Positions 52,444 to 62,305 of a stretch of DNA of 64,000 nucleotides are shown in pieces. The stretch comes from CBDDGJ01 sp965199285 (GTDB taxonomy: Bacteria; Pseudomonadota; Alphaproteobacteria; RS24). Where the stretch lies: assembly GCA_965199285.1 (NCBI GenBank), contig OZ240687.1, positions 248,001 to 312,000 of the forward strand. Reading direction: 5' to 3'. A program made the translations under genes and the position numbers. Within the stretch, counting starts at the first letter, position 1, and each line of letters begins with the position of its first letter. The notes beneath the pieces were generated by a model. That model was given only the letters and a program-made list of their open reading frames with translations, was not told the DNA's origin and did not search any database.

Positions 52444-53247
52444 CTAGATTTGCAAAAGAGCGCGGGTTGCTTCAGCTAGATTTTCCTGCCGCATCAGGCT
52501 CTCACCCACGAGAAACCCATGTGCACCAGCATCGGATAGAGATTTAATATCTTCCACACTATTAATACCGCTTTCACTGATAATCAGTTTATCATTGTTT
52601 ATCTCTGAGATAAGCTCATATGTAACATTTAAGTCGGTTATAAAACTGTTTAAGTTTCTATTATTTATCCCTATAATTCTAGATGTTAAATGTGTTTGCA
52701 CATGTTCTACTTCATGTTTCTCATGGGTCTCAATCAGCACACTCATACCACATTCATGCGCCGCATCTTCAAGCGCTTTGGCTTCATCAAGGCTCACCGC
52801 CGCCATAATGATAAGAATACAATCCGCTCCCCAAGAGCGGGCTTCATAAACCTGATAAGGGTCAAACATAAAATCTTTTCGTAAAACCGGTAAGTGGGTT
52901 GCGGCGCGGGCGGCGGTAAGATATTCCGGCGCGCCTTGAAAAGAAGGCGTATCGGTCAGAACCGATAAACAACACGCGCCCCCTTGCTGATAGCTTTGCG
53001 CCAAAAGGGCGGGGTCAAAATCTGCCCGAATAAGCCCTTTTGAGGGGCTTGCTTTTTTAATCTCGGCAATCAGCGCCGGCACGCCTTGCTCGCATTTTGT
53101 TGCAAGTGCGGCTTCAAAATCGCGAATGGGCGATTGTGCCATCTGCTCGGCGGCGCGCGCTTTTATTTCGGCAAGCGGGTTTTGCGCTTTGGCGGCGGCA
53201 ATTTCATCCCGCTTATAGTCTTCAATTTTTTTAAGAATATCACTCAT
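52444..53247 (-). CDS. trpC: Indole-3-glycerol phosphate synthase
   Basis: Fifth step of tryptophan synthesis, closing the indole ring. 267 residues with the barrel motifs ALIAEIKKASPSKGLIR (catalytic Glu and Lys), VLRKDFMFDPYQVYEA, IGINNRNLNSF and the phosphate-binding ISESGINS with GFLVGESLM. The start shares one base with the trpD stop. In many alphaproteobacteria moaC and moeA come between trpC and lexA; here they do not. Confidence 0.98.
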   Translation of the reverse strand: MSDILKKIEDYKRDEIAAAKAQNPLAEIKARAAEQMAQSPIRDFEAALATKCEQGVPALIAEIKKASPSKGLIRADFDPALLAQSYQQGGACCLSVLTDTPSFQGAPEYLTAARAATHLPVLRKDFMFDPYQVYEARSWGADCILIIMAAVSLDEAKALEDAAHECGMSVLIETHEKHEVEHVQTHLTSRIIGINNRNLNSFITDLNVTYELISEINNDKLIISESGINSVEDIKSLSDAGAHGFLVGESLMRQENLAEATRALLQI

Positions 53248-54260
53248 TATTTTTGCGACAGACGAACCAGATTATCTAATGTTTTTTGCGCTTGCCCGCT
53301 ATCGAGAGCGGCGGCGGCACGCTCAACCCCATCGCTCAAACTTGCCGCTTTTTCGGCAATGATGAGAGCGGCGGCGCTGTTCAAAAGCACAATATCGCGA
53401 TAGGCATTTTTTGCGCCTGCCAAAATATCGCGCATGGCGGCGGCATTTTCTTCCGGGCTGCCGCCTTTTAGCTCATCTGGCGCGGCGCGGCTTAGCCCTG
53501 CCTCTTCGGGCGTGATGGTAAATTCTTCAATCTCACCATGTGTTAGTGCCGCAACATGACTTTCGCCAGTTGTGGTAAGCTCATCCAGCCCATCTTCACC
53601 ATGCACAATCCACGCCGTTTCAGAGCCAAGCGTGCGTAAGACTTGCGCAAAAGGGCGACACCATTTTCTATCAAAAACCCCTAAAAGCTGGCGTTTCGCA
53701 CCGGCTGGATTGGAGAGCGGCCCAAGCAAATTAAAAATTGTAGGATGCGCAAGCTCTTGCCGAACAGGGCCAACATGTCGCATGGCGGTATGATGATGCG
53801 GCGCAAACATAAAGCCGATCCCTGCCTCGTGAATACAGCGGCTGATTGTAGCGGGATTATCGGTGAGTCTCACCCCAAGCGCTTCGAGAACTTGCGCCGC
53901 CCCTGATTTTGAACTTAAAGCGCGATTGCCATGTTTAGCAACTGGAACCCCGCACGCCGCCACCACCAATCCGACCGCGGTTGAAATATTATATGTGCCG
54001 CTTTTATCGCCACCCGTACCGCAAGTGTCAATCGCGCCGTCAGGGGCGTTTACGGCGGTTGCGAATTGCCGCATCACCGCCGCGCCAGCGGCAATATCCT
54101 CAATCGTTTCGCCGCGCTGCTGCAATGCCATTAAAAACGCGCCAATTTGCGCGTTTGTCGCTTCACCGTTAAGCAGAATTTCAAACACCATTCGCGTGTC
54201 TTCAGAGGGCAGTGTTTCGCCGCGCGACAGTTTCAACAAAATAGGTTTAAGCGCATCCAT
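53247..54260 (-). CDS. trpD: Anthranilate phosphoribosyltransferase
   Basis: Attaches phosphoribose to anthranilate. The start at 54260 (MDALKPILLKLSRGE) fits the family; an in-frame opening to 54338 would lie in trpG and add 26 unrelated residues. The 337-residue product contains the phosphate loop CGTGGDKSGTYNIST, KHGNRALSSKSGAAQVLEALG and FMFAPHHHTAMRHVGPVR. It lies 7 bp after trpG and overlaps trpC by one base. Confidence 0.97.
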   Translation of the reverse strand: MDALKPILLKLSRGETLPSEDTRMVFEILLNGEATNAQIGAFLMALQQRGETIEDIAAGAAVMRQFATAVNAPDGAIDTCGTGGDKSGTYNISTAVGLVVAACGVPVAKHGNRALSSKSGAAQVLEALGVRLTDNPATISRCIHEAGIGFMFAPHHHTAMRHVGPVRQELAHPTIFNLLGPLSNPAGAKRQLLGVFDRKWCRPFAQVLRTLGSETAWIVHGEDGLDELTTTGESHVAALTHGEIEEFTITPEEAGLSRAAPDELKGGSPEENAAAMRDILAGAKNAYRDIVLLNSAAALIIAEKAASLSDGVERAAAALDSGQAQKTLDNLVRLSQK

Positions 54261-54267
54261 GATTTTG

Positions 54268-54897
54268 TTATTGCGGCAAAAGGCGCTGCCTGTCAAATTG
54301 AATTTCTGGCAATGTCTCTGGCACAGAAAACCCGGCACGGCATAAGAAATTTGCTAATAATTTATGCCCATCTTGGGTGGCAATGCTTTCGGGGTGAAAC
54401 TGAATGCCATAGACCGGGCGGCTGCGATGCGTTACGCCCATAATTATGCCGCTTTCGGTCTGGGCGCTTATGGTTAAATCATCAGGCAGGCTGTCAGTGT
54501 CAACCACCAGCGAATGATAGCGGGTGGCGATTAAAGGCGTTTCCAGCCCGTCAAATATATCGCTTTTTTGATGCTGTACGGGGCTAAGCTTGCCATGCAT
54601 AATTTCTGCAGCGCGGATAATTTTCGCGCCAAAGGCTTGCCCGATTGATTGATGGCCAAGGCAAATCCCTAAAATCGGCAAGTCATCTGGGGCTTGGCGA
54701 ATAAGCTCCAGACAAATGCCAGCCTCATTGGGCGTGCAAGGGCCGGGTGATATAATAATGGCTTGCGGTTTTGCCGCTAGCACCGCATCCACTGTTTTAT
54801 CATCATTACGAATAACCTCGCACGTCACCCCGAGCTCGCCAATAAAGTGAACCAGATTATAGGTAAAGCTATCATAATTATCGATAAGGGTAAGCAT
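54268..54897 (-). CDS. trpG: Anthranilate synthase component II (glutamine amidotransferase)
   Basis: Supplies ammonia from glutamine to TrpE; may also serve aminodeoxychorismate synthase. 209 residues of class I amidotransferase with nucleophile cysteine in LGICLGHQSIGQ, YDSFTYNLVHFIGELG at the start, and the His-Glu pair in GIQFHPESIA. Overlaps trpE by one base and is 7 bp upstream of trpD. Confidence 0.96.
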   Translation of the reverse strand: MLTLIDNYDSFTYNLVHFIGELGVTCEVIRNDDKTVDAVLAAKPQAIIISPGPCTPNEAGICLELIRQAPDDLPILGICLGHQSIGQAFGAKIIRAAEIMHGKLSPVQHQKSDIFDGLETPLIATRYHSLVVDTDSLPDDLTISAQTESGIIMGVTHRSRPVYGIQFHPESIATQDGHKLLANFLCRAGFSVPETLPEIQFDRQRLLPQ

Positions 54898-56393
54898 TAG
54901 CGATTGCGCCTTTCTTGGGCGACTCGTATGGCTTCGCGGGCGGCAGAAAATAAGGCGGCTGATTTGCCAATCGTTTCGTCATATTCATATTGCGGGGTAC
55001 TATCATAAACAATGCCGCCGCCGGCTTGAACATATAATGTTTGATCTTTAATGATGCCCGTGCGCAAGGCGATGCACATATCCATGTCACCGGTGGCAGA
55101 AAAATAACCCACCGCGCCAGCATAAAGGCCTCTTTTTTTCGGTTCTAGCTCATCAATAATTTCCATCGCCCGAATTTTCGGCGCACCCGAAACCGTGCCA
55201 GCGGGAAACCCTGCCATCAGAGCCGATAGCGCATCATGATCGGGTGCGATTGTACCGATAATATTTGAGACAATATGCAGCAAATGCGAGGTTTTTTGAA
55301 TCTCGAAACTATGCGTCACCTCGACACTGCCAATTTGCGCCACCCGCCCCACATCATTGCGGCCAAGATCGAGCAACATTAAATGCTCGGCAAGCTCTTT
55401 TGGGTCTGATAATAAATCTTCAGCAATCGCCATATCATCTTCTGGCGTGCCACCGCGGTGACGGGTTCCGGCGATGGGGCGAATATTTACCTTATCATCG
55501 CTAAGTCCGACCAGCACTTCTGGGCTTGAGCCAATGACGGAAAAATTCTCAAAATTCAAAAAAAACAAATAAGGCGAAGGGTTAACGCGCCGCAAGCTAC
55601 GATAAAGCTCAAACGGTGGTAAGGTGAAGCGGCTGGAGAATTTTTGGCTTAACACAAGCTGAAAAACATCGCCCGCTTTGATATAATCTTTTGCCCGCTC
55701 GACACGCGCAAAATAATCCTGCTGGCTCATATTTGTGGTTGGGGTTTCATCCATTTCTATGGGTGTTGCAGATTGTGGTGGTAGGGGAGATAAGAGCGTA
55801 TCGACCACATCTTCAAGCCGTATAATTGCATCATTATAAGCGTTTTGCGCATTTTTCGTGGCTTGCGGATAGACCGGTGTCGCAAGGATAAGCTGGTCAG
55901 TAATATTATCAAAGACAGCAATAATGCTTGGTCTTATGAAAAGCCCATCTGGTATATCAAGGCTTTCCGGATTATTGTCAGGAATATCCTCAACCTCGCG
56001 AATAATATCATAGCCGAGATAGCCATATAGCCCCGCCGCGACATTTGGAATTTGCGGCGGCAGGGGGAATTGATTATCCGCAATTAAATCTCTAAGCGCG
56101 GTTAGTGGTTTTTCTTTGCAAGGTGTTGCATCACCATTCTCACGGCTTATAGAGGCATTGCCATTTTTAATCCGAAACACCAAATCCGGCGCTAGCCCAA
56201 TCATGGAATAACGACCGCGCACATCGCCATCGGCAACCGATTCCATTAAAAAACTATAATTTTGTTGTTGTGATAGTTTTAAGTAAGCGGAAACTGGCGT
56301 TTCAAGATCGGTGATTAAACGCGTATATATAATTTGTGGCTGGTTTTTATCATAGACCACACAAAATTCATCTAAGGGCGGAAAATATTCCAT
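54897..56393 (-). CDS. trpE: Anthranilate synthase component I
   Basis: Makes anthranilate from chorismate and ammonia. 498 residues with the tryptophan feedback region FLMESVADGD (corresponding to LLES) near residue 50, and catalytic-domain blocks IRPIAGTRHRGGTPEDD, LMLLDLGRNDVGRV and AGTVSGAPKIRAMEII. It is separate from TrpG, not the fused form found in rhizobia. One base overlaps both the upstream ppiD and downstream trpG genes. No leader peptide or attenuator space exists directly before it, so control probably lies before ppiD or inside it. Confidence 0.97.
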   Translation of the reverse strand: MEYFPPLDEFCVVYDKNQPQIIYTRLITDLETPVSAYLKLSQQQNYSFLMESVADGDVRGRYSMIGLAPDLVFRIKNGNASISRENGDATPCKEKPLTALRDLIADNQFPLPPQIPNVAAGLYGYLGYDIIREVEDIPDNNPESLDIPDGLFIRPSIIAVFDNITDQLILATPVYPQATKNAQNAYNDAIIRLEDVVDTLLSPLPPQSATPIEMDETPTTNMSQQDYFARVERAKDYIKAGDVFQLVLSQKFSSRFTLPPFELYRSLRRVNPSPYLFFLNFENFSVIGSSPEVLVGLSDDKVNIRPIAGTRHRGGTPEDDMAIAEDLLSDPKELAEHLMLLDLGRNDVGRVAQIGSVEVTHSFEIQKTSHLLHIVSNIIGTIAPDHDALSALMAGFPAGTVSGAPKIRAMEIIDELEPKKRGLYAGAVGYFSATGDMDMCIALRTGIIKDQTLYVQAGGGIVYDSTPQYEYDETIGKSAALFSAAREAIRVAQERRNR

Positions 56394-58288
56394 TAATATC
56401 GTCTTATCTGCTCGACGGCAAAATCAAGATTATCAATATTGATTTGGGTTCCATAAATATCGCGTAATTGTGAGACTAGAAAATTGCCTATATCATCACG
56501 CAAACGGCCTGTTTCAGCGGCGAAAACATAGTCAGCAGATTCCTTGTTATTGAGATTCGGGCGTTTGATTTCATCAAGCTGTAAAATCATAATACTATTA
56601 TCAATATTGATCGGCATCCAGAAAAATCCGCCATCTTGCACCTTAAATAATTCTGTCACAATGGCGGATGTGAAGGTCTCATTTACGCTATTACGGAGCA
56701 TAAGTTCTGAGGTGATTTTTTCCTGATTTAAGGCCGTTTCAATCGTTTCAAAATTACCCGTTTTATTTCCCTGGCTTACAAGGTGATCTGCCATTGCCTC
56801 CAGCATATTGCGGCGGCGGGCAACATACCATTGCTCTTCTAACTCAGTTTGTACATCTTCATATGGGCGATTATAGGATGGATCTATTTTATCAAGTCGT
56901 GCCCAGAAAAACCCATTCTCTGGTGTTTCTGTGACGGTCAGGTCTTCACCTATAATGCTAGAAAAAAGTTGTTCCGTTAAGCCTTGCTGTTGCGCCACAA
57001 TGGGGTCAATCATTCCGTCTTCCTGGTTTCCAGCCGCGTCAATTTTCGTGACTTTGTTTACGGGAATGTCAAATTTCTGGGCAATTTCTTCCAGCGTTGC
57101 GCCACTTGCGCGTTCATCCATAATTGTTTCAGAAAATAAGATAAGCTCATCGGCGATCCGTTCTTCCATAATCTCTTGTCGTAGCGTTTCGGCAATATCA
57201 TTTAAGGGTATGATTGTGCTTGGAATGATTTTTCGAACCCGCATAATCACTGTTCCCAGGGCAGATTCTGTTGGCGCACTCGTTTCGCCTTGGGCGAGTG
57301 AAAAGGCAAGCGCTGACAAATCTGCAGAGATAAAGTCATCTTGCGTAAGCACGCCAAGATCAGTGTCTGCTGCTGATTTTTTAAATGCTGCACGAATCTC
57401 ATCAAACCCTTCACCTTCGGAAATAAGATTTTGGGCGATTTCAATCGCTTCATTATCTGGCAAAATGATTTGATCGATCTCGCGTTTTTCCTCAGTTGCA
57501 TAATCATCAATATTGGCTTCATAAGTCGCTCGTATTTCCGTTTCCGAAATCGCGATCGTATCTGCAAAATGGGCTGGCGAAACAGCAAGTACCGTTCCTG
57601 AGCGCCGCTCGGGGGCCGCAAACCGCATGCTGGTCTGATTGTAAAAACTATGTAATTCTTCCTCGGTTGGGGGTGATACATCATCAATCAAGCTCAAAGG
57701 CACGACCATATAATGGGCGCGCCTTTGTTCAAGATAATAATAAAATAAGCGTGTTAATAATGGTTTTGCAATCAGCGCCCGTTGCATGGTTGCCCCCAAT
57801 AATTGCTGGTGTGCGGCGTTTTGGCGTAAGCCATCCACATATAAATCTTCACTTAATCCGTTACGGCGCAGAATGTCACGAAAGGTAGGTTCATCAAAAT
57901 CGCCTTGCGCGTTGTGAAACGCCTTATCATTGATAATAAGATCAGCAATATAGCTGTCTGAATGGGCGATCCCCAAATCAGCTGCCGTATGGGTAAGGGC
58001 GGCCAGGTTAATCAAGCTCGAAAGCACTTGCCGATCCACTCCCAAAGCGCGGGCTTGCTCGGTTGTAAGCACTTGTCCCAACTCATTTTGAACAGCGCCC
58101 AATTGTTGGGCATAGCGCAGTTGAAATTCATCGCGGTCTATTTCAATATCACCGACATAGGCGATTGTGCGATTTGAAAAGCCGGTAAAACTATCGGCGA
58201 TCCCCCAGAAAACAAATGCGACAACGAGAAGCGCAACCAATAAGATACCGAAAATTCCACGTGCCATAGATCTTAAATTGTTAAACAT
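56393..58288 (-). CDS. ppiD: Membrane-anchored periplasmic folding factor PpiD/SurA-like
   Basis: Assists outer-membrane and secreted protein folding at the Sec exit. 631 residues: an N-terminal membrane helix (about 11-33, GIFGILLVALLVVAFVFWGIADSF), a SurA N-like region (about 35-190, DEFQLRYAQQLGAVQNELG and LINLAALTHTAADLGI), and a central rotamase-like domain (about 250-370) of weak similarity. The isomerase active residues are not clear. This gene standing directly before trpE is typical in alphaproteobacteria. Divergent from tpiA with a 95-bp gap. Confidence 0.9.
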   Translation of the reverse strand: MFNNLRSMARGIFGILLVALLVVAFVFWGIADSFTGFSNRTIAYVGDIEIDRDEFQLRYAQQLGAVQNELGQVLTTEQARALGVDRQVLSSLINLAALTHTAADLGIAHSDSYIADLIINDKAFHNAQGDFDEPTFRDILRRNGLSEDLYVDGLRQNAAHQQLLGATMQRALIAKPLLTRLFYYYLEQRRAHYMVVPLSLIDDVSPPTEEELHSFYNQTSMRFAAPERRSGTVLAVSPAHFADTIAISETEIRATYEANIDDYATEEKREIDQIILPDNEAIEIAQNLISEGEGFDEIRAAFKKSAADTDLGVLTQDDFISADLSALAFSLAQGETSAPTESALGTVIMRVRKIIPSTIIPLNDIAETLRQEIMEERIADELILFSETIMDERASGATLEEIAQKFDIPVNKVTKIDAAGNQEDGMIDPIVAQQQGLTEQLFSSIIGEDLTVTETPENGFFWARLDKIDPSYNRPYEDVQTELEEQWYVARRRNMLEAMADHLVSQGNKTGNFETIETALNQEKITSELMLRNSVNETFTSAIVTELFKVQDGGFFWMPINIDNSIMILQLDEIKRPNLNNKESADYVFAAETGRLRDDIGNFLVSQLRDIYGTQINIDNLDFAVEQIRRY

Positions 58289-58383
58289 AATTCCATTCCT
58301 TAATTTAACATTATCATAAAGCGTGCCGAAGGGGTTCGCAAGTCGAATAGATAATGATATGTAAAAGAAAAGGGGAGAAGCAT

Positions 58384-59133
58384 ATGGAACATAATATTCG
58401 ACCGCTCATTGCCGGTAATTGGAAAATGAATGGATTAAGAGAAAGCCTTGCCGAGGCTCATAAAATAAGCGCTTTTGCGGCATCTGCCTGTGATGTGTTG
58501 ATTTGTCCGCCCTTTACCTTGCTATACGCAATGATAAATGCCGATCCAGAAAATCGAATTGCTTATGGTGGGCAGGATTGCCATATAGCGGAAACAGGGG
58601 CACATACGGGTGATATTAGTGCGGCAATGTTAAAAGATTGTGGGGCGGATTATGTAATTATCGGGCATTCTGAACGCCGCCAAGATCATCACGAAACAAG
58701 CGCGCTTATCGCCGCCAAGCAAAAAGCCGCGCATGCAGCCGGTTTGGTTAGTATTGTTTGCGTCGGCGAAGCGCAAACCGATCGCGAGGCGGGGCGGATG
58801 ATAGAATTTGTCACCGGCCAGCTTGTGCAATCTTTGACCGATACATGCACCGCCGCCAATACGGTGATTGCTTATGAACCCATATGGGCGATTGGAACAG
58901 GGCTTACTGCGCAGCCACAACAAATTTCGGAAATGCATGCGGCGATCAGAACCTATCTACAGGATCGCTTTGGGGCAGAAGGTGAAGCGATGCGCATATT
59001 ATATGGTGGCTCGGTAAAGCCGGATAATGCCGCCAATATATTATCACTGCCCAATGTGAACGGTGCGCTGGTTGGCGGTGCGAGCCTAACAGCAGACAGT
59101 TTTACCGGAATTATCGCGGCGTGTGACGGGTAA
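58384..59133 (+). CDS. tpiA: Triosephosphate isomerase
   Basis: Interconverts dihydroxyacetone phosphate and glyceraldehyde-3-phosphate. 249 residues from the ATG at 58384, supported by AGGGGAGAAGC upstream; an in-frame start 30 bases earlier lacks such a site. Active-site residues are all present: AGNWKMNG (Lys), IIGHSERRQ (His) and AYEPIWAIGTG (Glu), with the phosphate loop YGGSVKPDN and GALVGGASL. It is divergent from ppiD and is followed by secG, a conserved order. Confidence 0.98.
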   Translation: MEHNIRPLIAGNWKMNGLRESLAEAHKISAFAASACDVLICPPFTLLYAMINADPENRIAYGGQDCHIAETGAHTGDISAAMLKDCGADYVIIGHSERRQDHHETSALIAAKQKAAHAAGLVSIVCVGEAQTDREAGRMIEFVTGQLVQSLTDTCTAANTVIAYEPIWAIGTGLTAQPQQISEMHAAIRTYLQDRFGAEGEAMRILYGGSVKPDNAANILSLPNVNGALVGGASLTADSFTGIIAACDG

Positions 59134-59218
59134 GTCGCGTCCGACTATCCCCATTCGCAAATAAATTGCTTTTCATTTATCGCTAAATAGGTTAGATCAG
59201 GCGGCAGAGGATAAAATT

Positions 59219-59545
59219 ATGATGAGCTTTTTTCTCGTTGTGCATATTATTATCGTTATTGCGCTGATTATATTGGTGCTTTTGCAACGCTCAGAAGGCG
59301 GTGCATTAGGCATTGGTGGCGGTGGCGGTGGTTTTGTTGGCGCGCGCTCTCTCGGCAATGCGATGACACGCGCAACCGCTATTCTGGTGGCGTTGTTTTT
59401 CGCAAGCTCGATTTTGTTAGCCATTTTGGGAACGATTGATAATAAGAGCTCGGTCTTGGATGATGTGATTGAGAATCCAGAAACGGATAGAATTATTGCG
59501 CCTGTGCCGCTTGCACCATCTGAACCTGATTTGCCCCAGCCGTAA
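59219..59545 (+). CDS. secG: Protein-export translocase subunit SecG
   Basis: Small inner-membrane part of SecYEG. 108 residues with two membrane helices (about residues 4-22 and 53-73) and the conserved connecting loop QRSEGGALGIGGG followed by GFVGARS. The C-terminus is a variable acidic/proline tail. The frame begins with two consecutive ATG codons; the second is equally possible. A 7-bp hairpin just after the stop lacks a T-run. Confidence 0.95.
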   Translation: MMSFFLVVHIIIVIALIILVLLQRSEGGALGIGGGGGGFVGARSLGNAMTRATAILVALFFASSILLAILGTIDNKSSVLDDVIENPETDRIIAPVPLAPSEPDLPQP

Positions 59546-59685
59546 GCTATGATCCATAATCATAGGTTGCGATAGCGCCGACAGCCAAATAATCTCTAAA
59601 TAATCGGTGGAAAACATACCGCTTATTGAAAAAGGCGGTAGATTCTTCTCGTACGAATCAAAAATATTTCGTAAATAATGATTCC

Positions 59686-61317
59686 ATGACGCGATATATT
59701 TTTATTACGGGTGGGGTTGTATCTTCTTTAGGGAAAGGAATCACTGCTTCAGCGATTGGGGCGCTTTTGAAAGCACGCGGCTACGAGGTGCGGTTACGAA
59801 AACTTGATCCTTATCTGAATGTTGACCCCGGCACGATGAGCCCCTATCAGCATGGCGAGGTTTATGTCACTGATGATGGCGCGGAAACAGACCTTGATCT
59901 GGGGCATTATGAACGCTTTACCGGTGAGCCGGCCTGTAAGGGGGATAATATTACCACCGGGCAGATTTATAAAACCATCATTGAAAAAGAACGGCGCGGC
60001 GATTATCTTGGCGGCACGGTGCAGGTGATCCCACATGTCACCGATGAAATTAAAGATTTTATTCGCGCCGAGACGGATGATATTGATTTTATGATTTGCG
60101 AAATCGGTGGCACGGTTGGTGATATTGAGGGCTTGCCGTTTTTTGAAGCGATCCGGCAATTTAGCAATGAGCTGCCGCGCGGTAAGGTGATTTTTGTCCA
60201 TCTCACACTCTTACCTTATATTCCAGCGGCGGGTGAAATGAAAACCAAACCAACCCAGCATTCGGTAAAAGAGCTGCGTTCTATTGGCATTCAGCCAGAT
60301 ATTTTGGTGTGCCGGTGTGATCGCCCGATCCCGGAAGCAGAGAAGAAGAAAATCGCGCAATTTTGTAATGTTCGCGAAAGTGCGGTCATTGAAGCGCGCG
60401 ATGTTTATTCGATTTATTCTGTACCACATGAATATCAGGCGGTGGGGTTTGATACTGAGGTGTTGGCGGCCTTTGGGATCACCCGCATACCGCCTGCCGA
60501 TATGCGCTTATGGGAGGAGGTTGTCTATTCGATTGAAAACCCTGAGCTTGAGGTCACGATTGCGGTGGTCGGTAAATATACAGAATTGCAGGATGCTTAT
60601 AAATCCCTCAATGAGGCACTGGTGCATGGCGGCATTGCCAATCAGGTGAAAGTGTTTATTCGCTGGGTCGATGCGCAGATTTTTGAACGCGAAGATGCGG
60701 CTCTTTATTTGGAAGATGTGGATGGTATTCTCGTCCCCGGTGGGTTTGGAACTCGTGGTATCGAAGGTAAAATTGCCGCCGCCACTTTCGCGCGCATCCA
60801 TAATGTTCCTTATTTTGGGATTTGTTTAGGCATGCAATTAGCGGTTCTTGAAGCGGCACGCAATCTGGCGGGTATAGAAGATGCAACTTCTACTGAATTT
60901 GGGCAAGGGGGAACACCGGTGATTGGCTTGATGACAGAATGGATGAACGGGGCACAGTTAGAAACCCGCAAAACATCTGGAGATCTTGGTGGTACGATGC
61001 GGTTGGGGGCATATGAGGCGTTTTTAGAAGCCGATAGTCTGGCGCAAGAGATTTATTATGGCACGCATGTGATCTCGGAGCGGCATCGACACCGCTATGA
61101 AGTCAATATAGAGTATCGGCAGTCATTAGAAGCTGTGGGCTTGCGGTTTTCTGGTGTATCGCCAGATGGCTTGTTGCCTGAAGTGGTGGAGCTGAAAGAT
61201 CACCCCTGGTTTGTTGGGGTTCAGTTTCACCCGGAATTAAAGTCGCGTCCCTTTGCACCACATCCCTTATTTGCGTCTTTTATTGAAGCGGCGATGAAAC
61301 AGAACAGGTTAATTTAA
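59686..61317 (+). CDS. pyrG: CTP synthase
   Basis: Aminates UTP to CTP using glutamine and ATP. The start was set at ATG 59686 (MTRYIFITGGVVSSLGKGI, the universal N-terminus); an in-frame TTG at 59626 would add 20 residues with no family match. Neither has a strong ribosome site. The 543-residue protein has the synthetase domain (EIGGTVGDIEGLPFFEA) and the C-terminal amidotransferase with nucleophile Cys in GICLGMQLAV and His/Glu in GVQFHPELKSRP. kdsA starts in a TAATG overlap at the stop. Confidence 0.97.
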   Translation: MTRYIFITGGVVSSLGKGITASAIGALLKARGYEVRLRKLDPYLNVDPGTMSPYQHGEVYVTDDGAETDLDLGHYERFTGEPACKGDNITTGQIYKTIIEKERRGDYLGGTVQVIPHVTDEIKDFIRAETDDIDFMICEIGGTVGDIEGLPFFEAIRQFSNELPRGKVIFVHLTLLPYIPAAGEMKTKPTQHSVKELRSIGIQPDILVCRCDRPIPEAEKKKIAQFCNVRESAVIEARDVYSIYSVPHEYQAVGFDTEVLAAFGITRIPPADMRLWEEVVYSIENPELEVTIAVVGKYTELQDAYKSLNEALVHGGIANQVKVFIRWVDAQIFEREDAALYLEDVDGILVPGGFGTRGIEGKIAAATFARIHNVPYFGICLGMQLAVLEAARNLAGIEDATSTEFGQGGTPVIGLMTEWMNGAQLETRKTSGDLGGTMRLGAYEAFLEADSLAQEIYYGTHVISERHRHRYEVNIEYRQSLEAVGLRFSGVSPDGLLPEVVELKDHPWFVGVQFHPELKSRPFAPHPLFASFIEAAMKQNRLI

Positions 61318-62162
61318 TGCGGTACGAACACCTGAAATATAATCTTGCGATTGGCGATGATGCGCCTTTATTTTGCATTATGGGTATGAATGTTTTGGAA
61401 GATGAGGGGCTAGCGTTGGAAATTGCGACCGAGCTTAAAAAAATCGCTACAGAACTTTCTTTGCCTTATGTCTTTAAGGCAAGTTTTGATAAGGCCAATC
61501 GGTCAAGTATTCAAAGTTTTCGTGGCCCGGGTTTAAAAAAAGGGCTGGCGATTTTGGAACGCATTAAGGGCGCGCTTGATGTGCCCATCGCCACTGATTT
61601 GCATGAAGTTGAACAAGCTGAACCCGTAGCGGCCATTGCTGATATTGTGCAGCTGCCGGCATTTCTCATTCGCCAAACAGATTTGGTTATTGCCACGGCG
61701 AAGGCGACGGCGAAGGCTGGCGGCTGGTTGCACGCCAAAAAAGCACAATTCTTAGCGCCGTGGGATTGCAAGAATATCATTAGCAAAATACGTGAGGTAA
61801 CCCCTGATTTGCCGATTATATTATGCGAGCGAGGAACAAGTTTCGGTTATAATAATCTGGTGGTGGATATGCTTGCAATTGGGGAAATGCAAAAACTCGG
61901 GGTTCCGGTGACGATTGATGCTAGCCATGCGGTACAACTACCGGGGGCGGATCCGCGTACAGGCGGGCAATCTTCTGGTGGTCGCCGTGACGGGATACCG
62001 ATTTTGGCGCGCGCTGCTGTTGCGGCCGGTGCGGATGGCGTGTTTTTGGAGTTTCACCCCCGCCCTGATGAAGCAAAATGCGACGCGCCAAGCTGCCTCC
62101 CCTTAGCAGATGCATCAGCTTTACTTAAAAATCTTATCACTATACATAGATTACAAAGTTAA
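61317..62162 (+). CDS. kdsA: 3-deoxy-D-manno-octulosonate 8-phosphate synthase, metal-independent type
   Basis: Condenses arabinose-5-phosphate with PEP to make KDO-8-phosphate for LPS. 281 residues. Conserved blocks: IMGMNVLEDE, with Asn where metal-dependent forms have Cys, YVFKASFDKANRSS, DLHEVEQAEPVA, LPAFLIRQTDL and the C-terminal KCDAPSCLPLADA. Start overlaps the pyrG stop (TAATG). In many alphaproteobacteria eno follows; here an AT-rich spacer and a flavin monooxygenase follow instead. Confidence 0.97.
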   Translation: MRYEHLKYNLAIGDDAPLFCIMGMNVLEDEGLALEIATELKKIATELSLPYVFKASFDKANRSSIQSFRGPGLKKGLAILERIKGALDVPIATDLHEVEQAEPVAAIADIVQLPAFLIRQTDLVIATAKATAKAGGWLHAKKAQFLAPWDCKNIISKIREVTPDLPIILCERGTSFGYNNLVVDMLAIGEMQKLGVPVTIDASHAVQLPGADPRTGGQSSGGRRDGIPILARAAVAAGADGVFLEFHPRPDEAKCDAPSCLPLADASALLKNLITIHRLQS

Positions 62163-62225
62163 ACTTACATAGTGTTTGTTTATTTTTTCTTTACTTATTG
62201 TGTGTTTTTTGCTTTATATTACAAC

Positions 62226-62271
62226 TTAAAGGGAAGTTAAGTAATTTTTACTTTACTATTATTAAGTAAAA
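62226..62271. promoter_or_regulatory. AT-rich spacer with CtrA-like box and inverted repeat
   Basis: TTAA-AGGGAAG-TTAA (62226-62240) fits the CtrA full site TTAA-N7-TTAA. Behind it TTTTACTT (62246-62253) and AAGTAAAA (62264-62271) form a perfect 8-bp inverted repeat with a 10-bp spacer. TTAAGTAA occurs at 62237 and 62262. The high AT content of the gap lowers the weight of each match. Confidence 0.3.
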
Positions 62272-62305
62272 CTTTCAATTTATGCTATTTTAACTTAAGT
62301 GGGGG

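Noticed and set aside
53863..54345. Open frame of 160 codons antisense to trpD
   Set aside because: Opposite conserved trpD/trpG sequence; low-complexity Ala/Pro/Ser composition typical of shadow frames.
59547..59565. Hairpin after secG as terminator
   Set aside because: A 7-bp AT-rich stem without a T-run; too weak to call.
59626..59685. Longer pyrG using a TTG at 59626
   Set aside because: The 20 added residues have no family match and the universal PyrG N-terminus starts at 59686.
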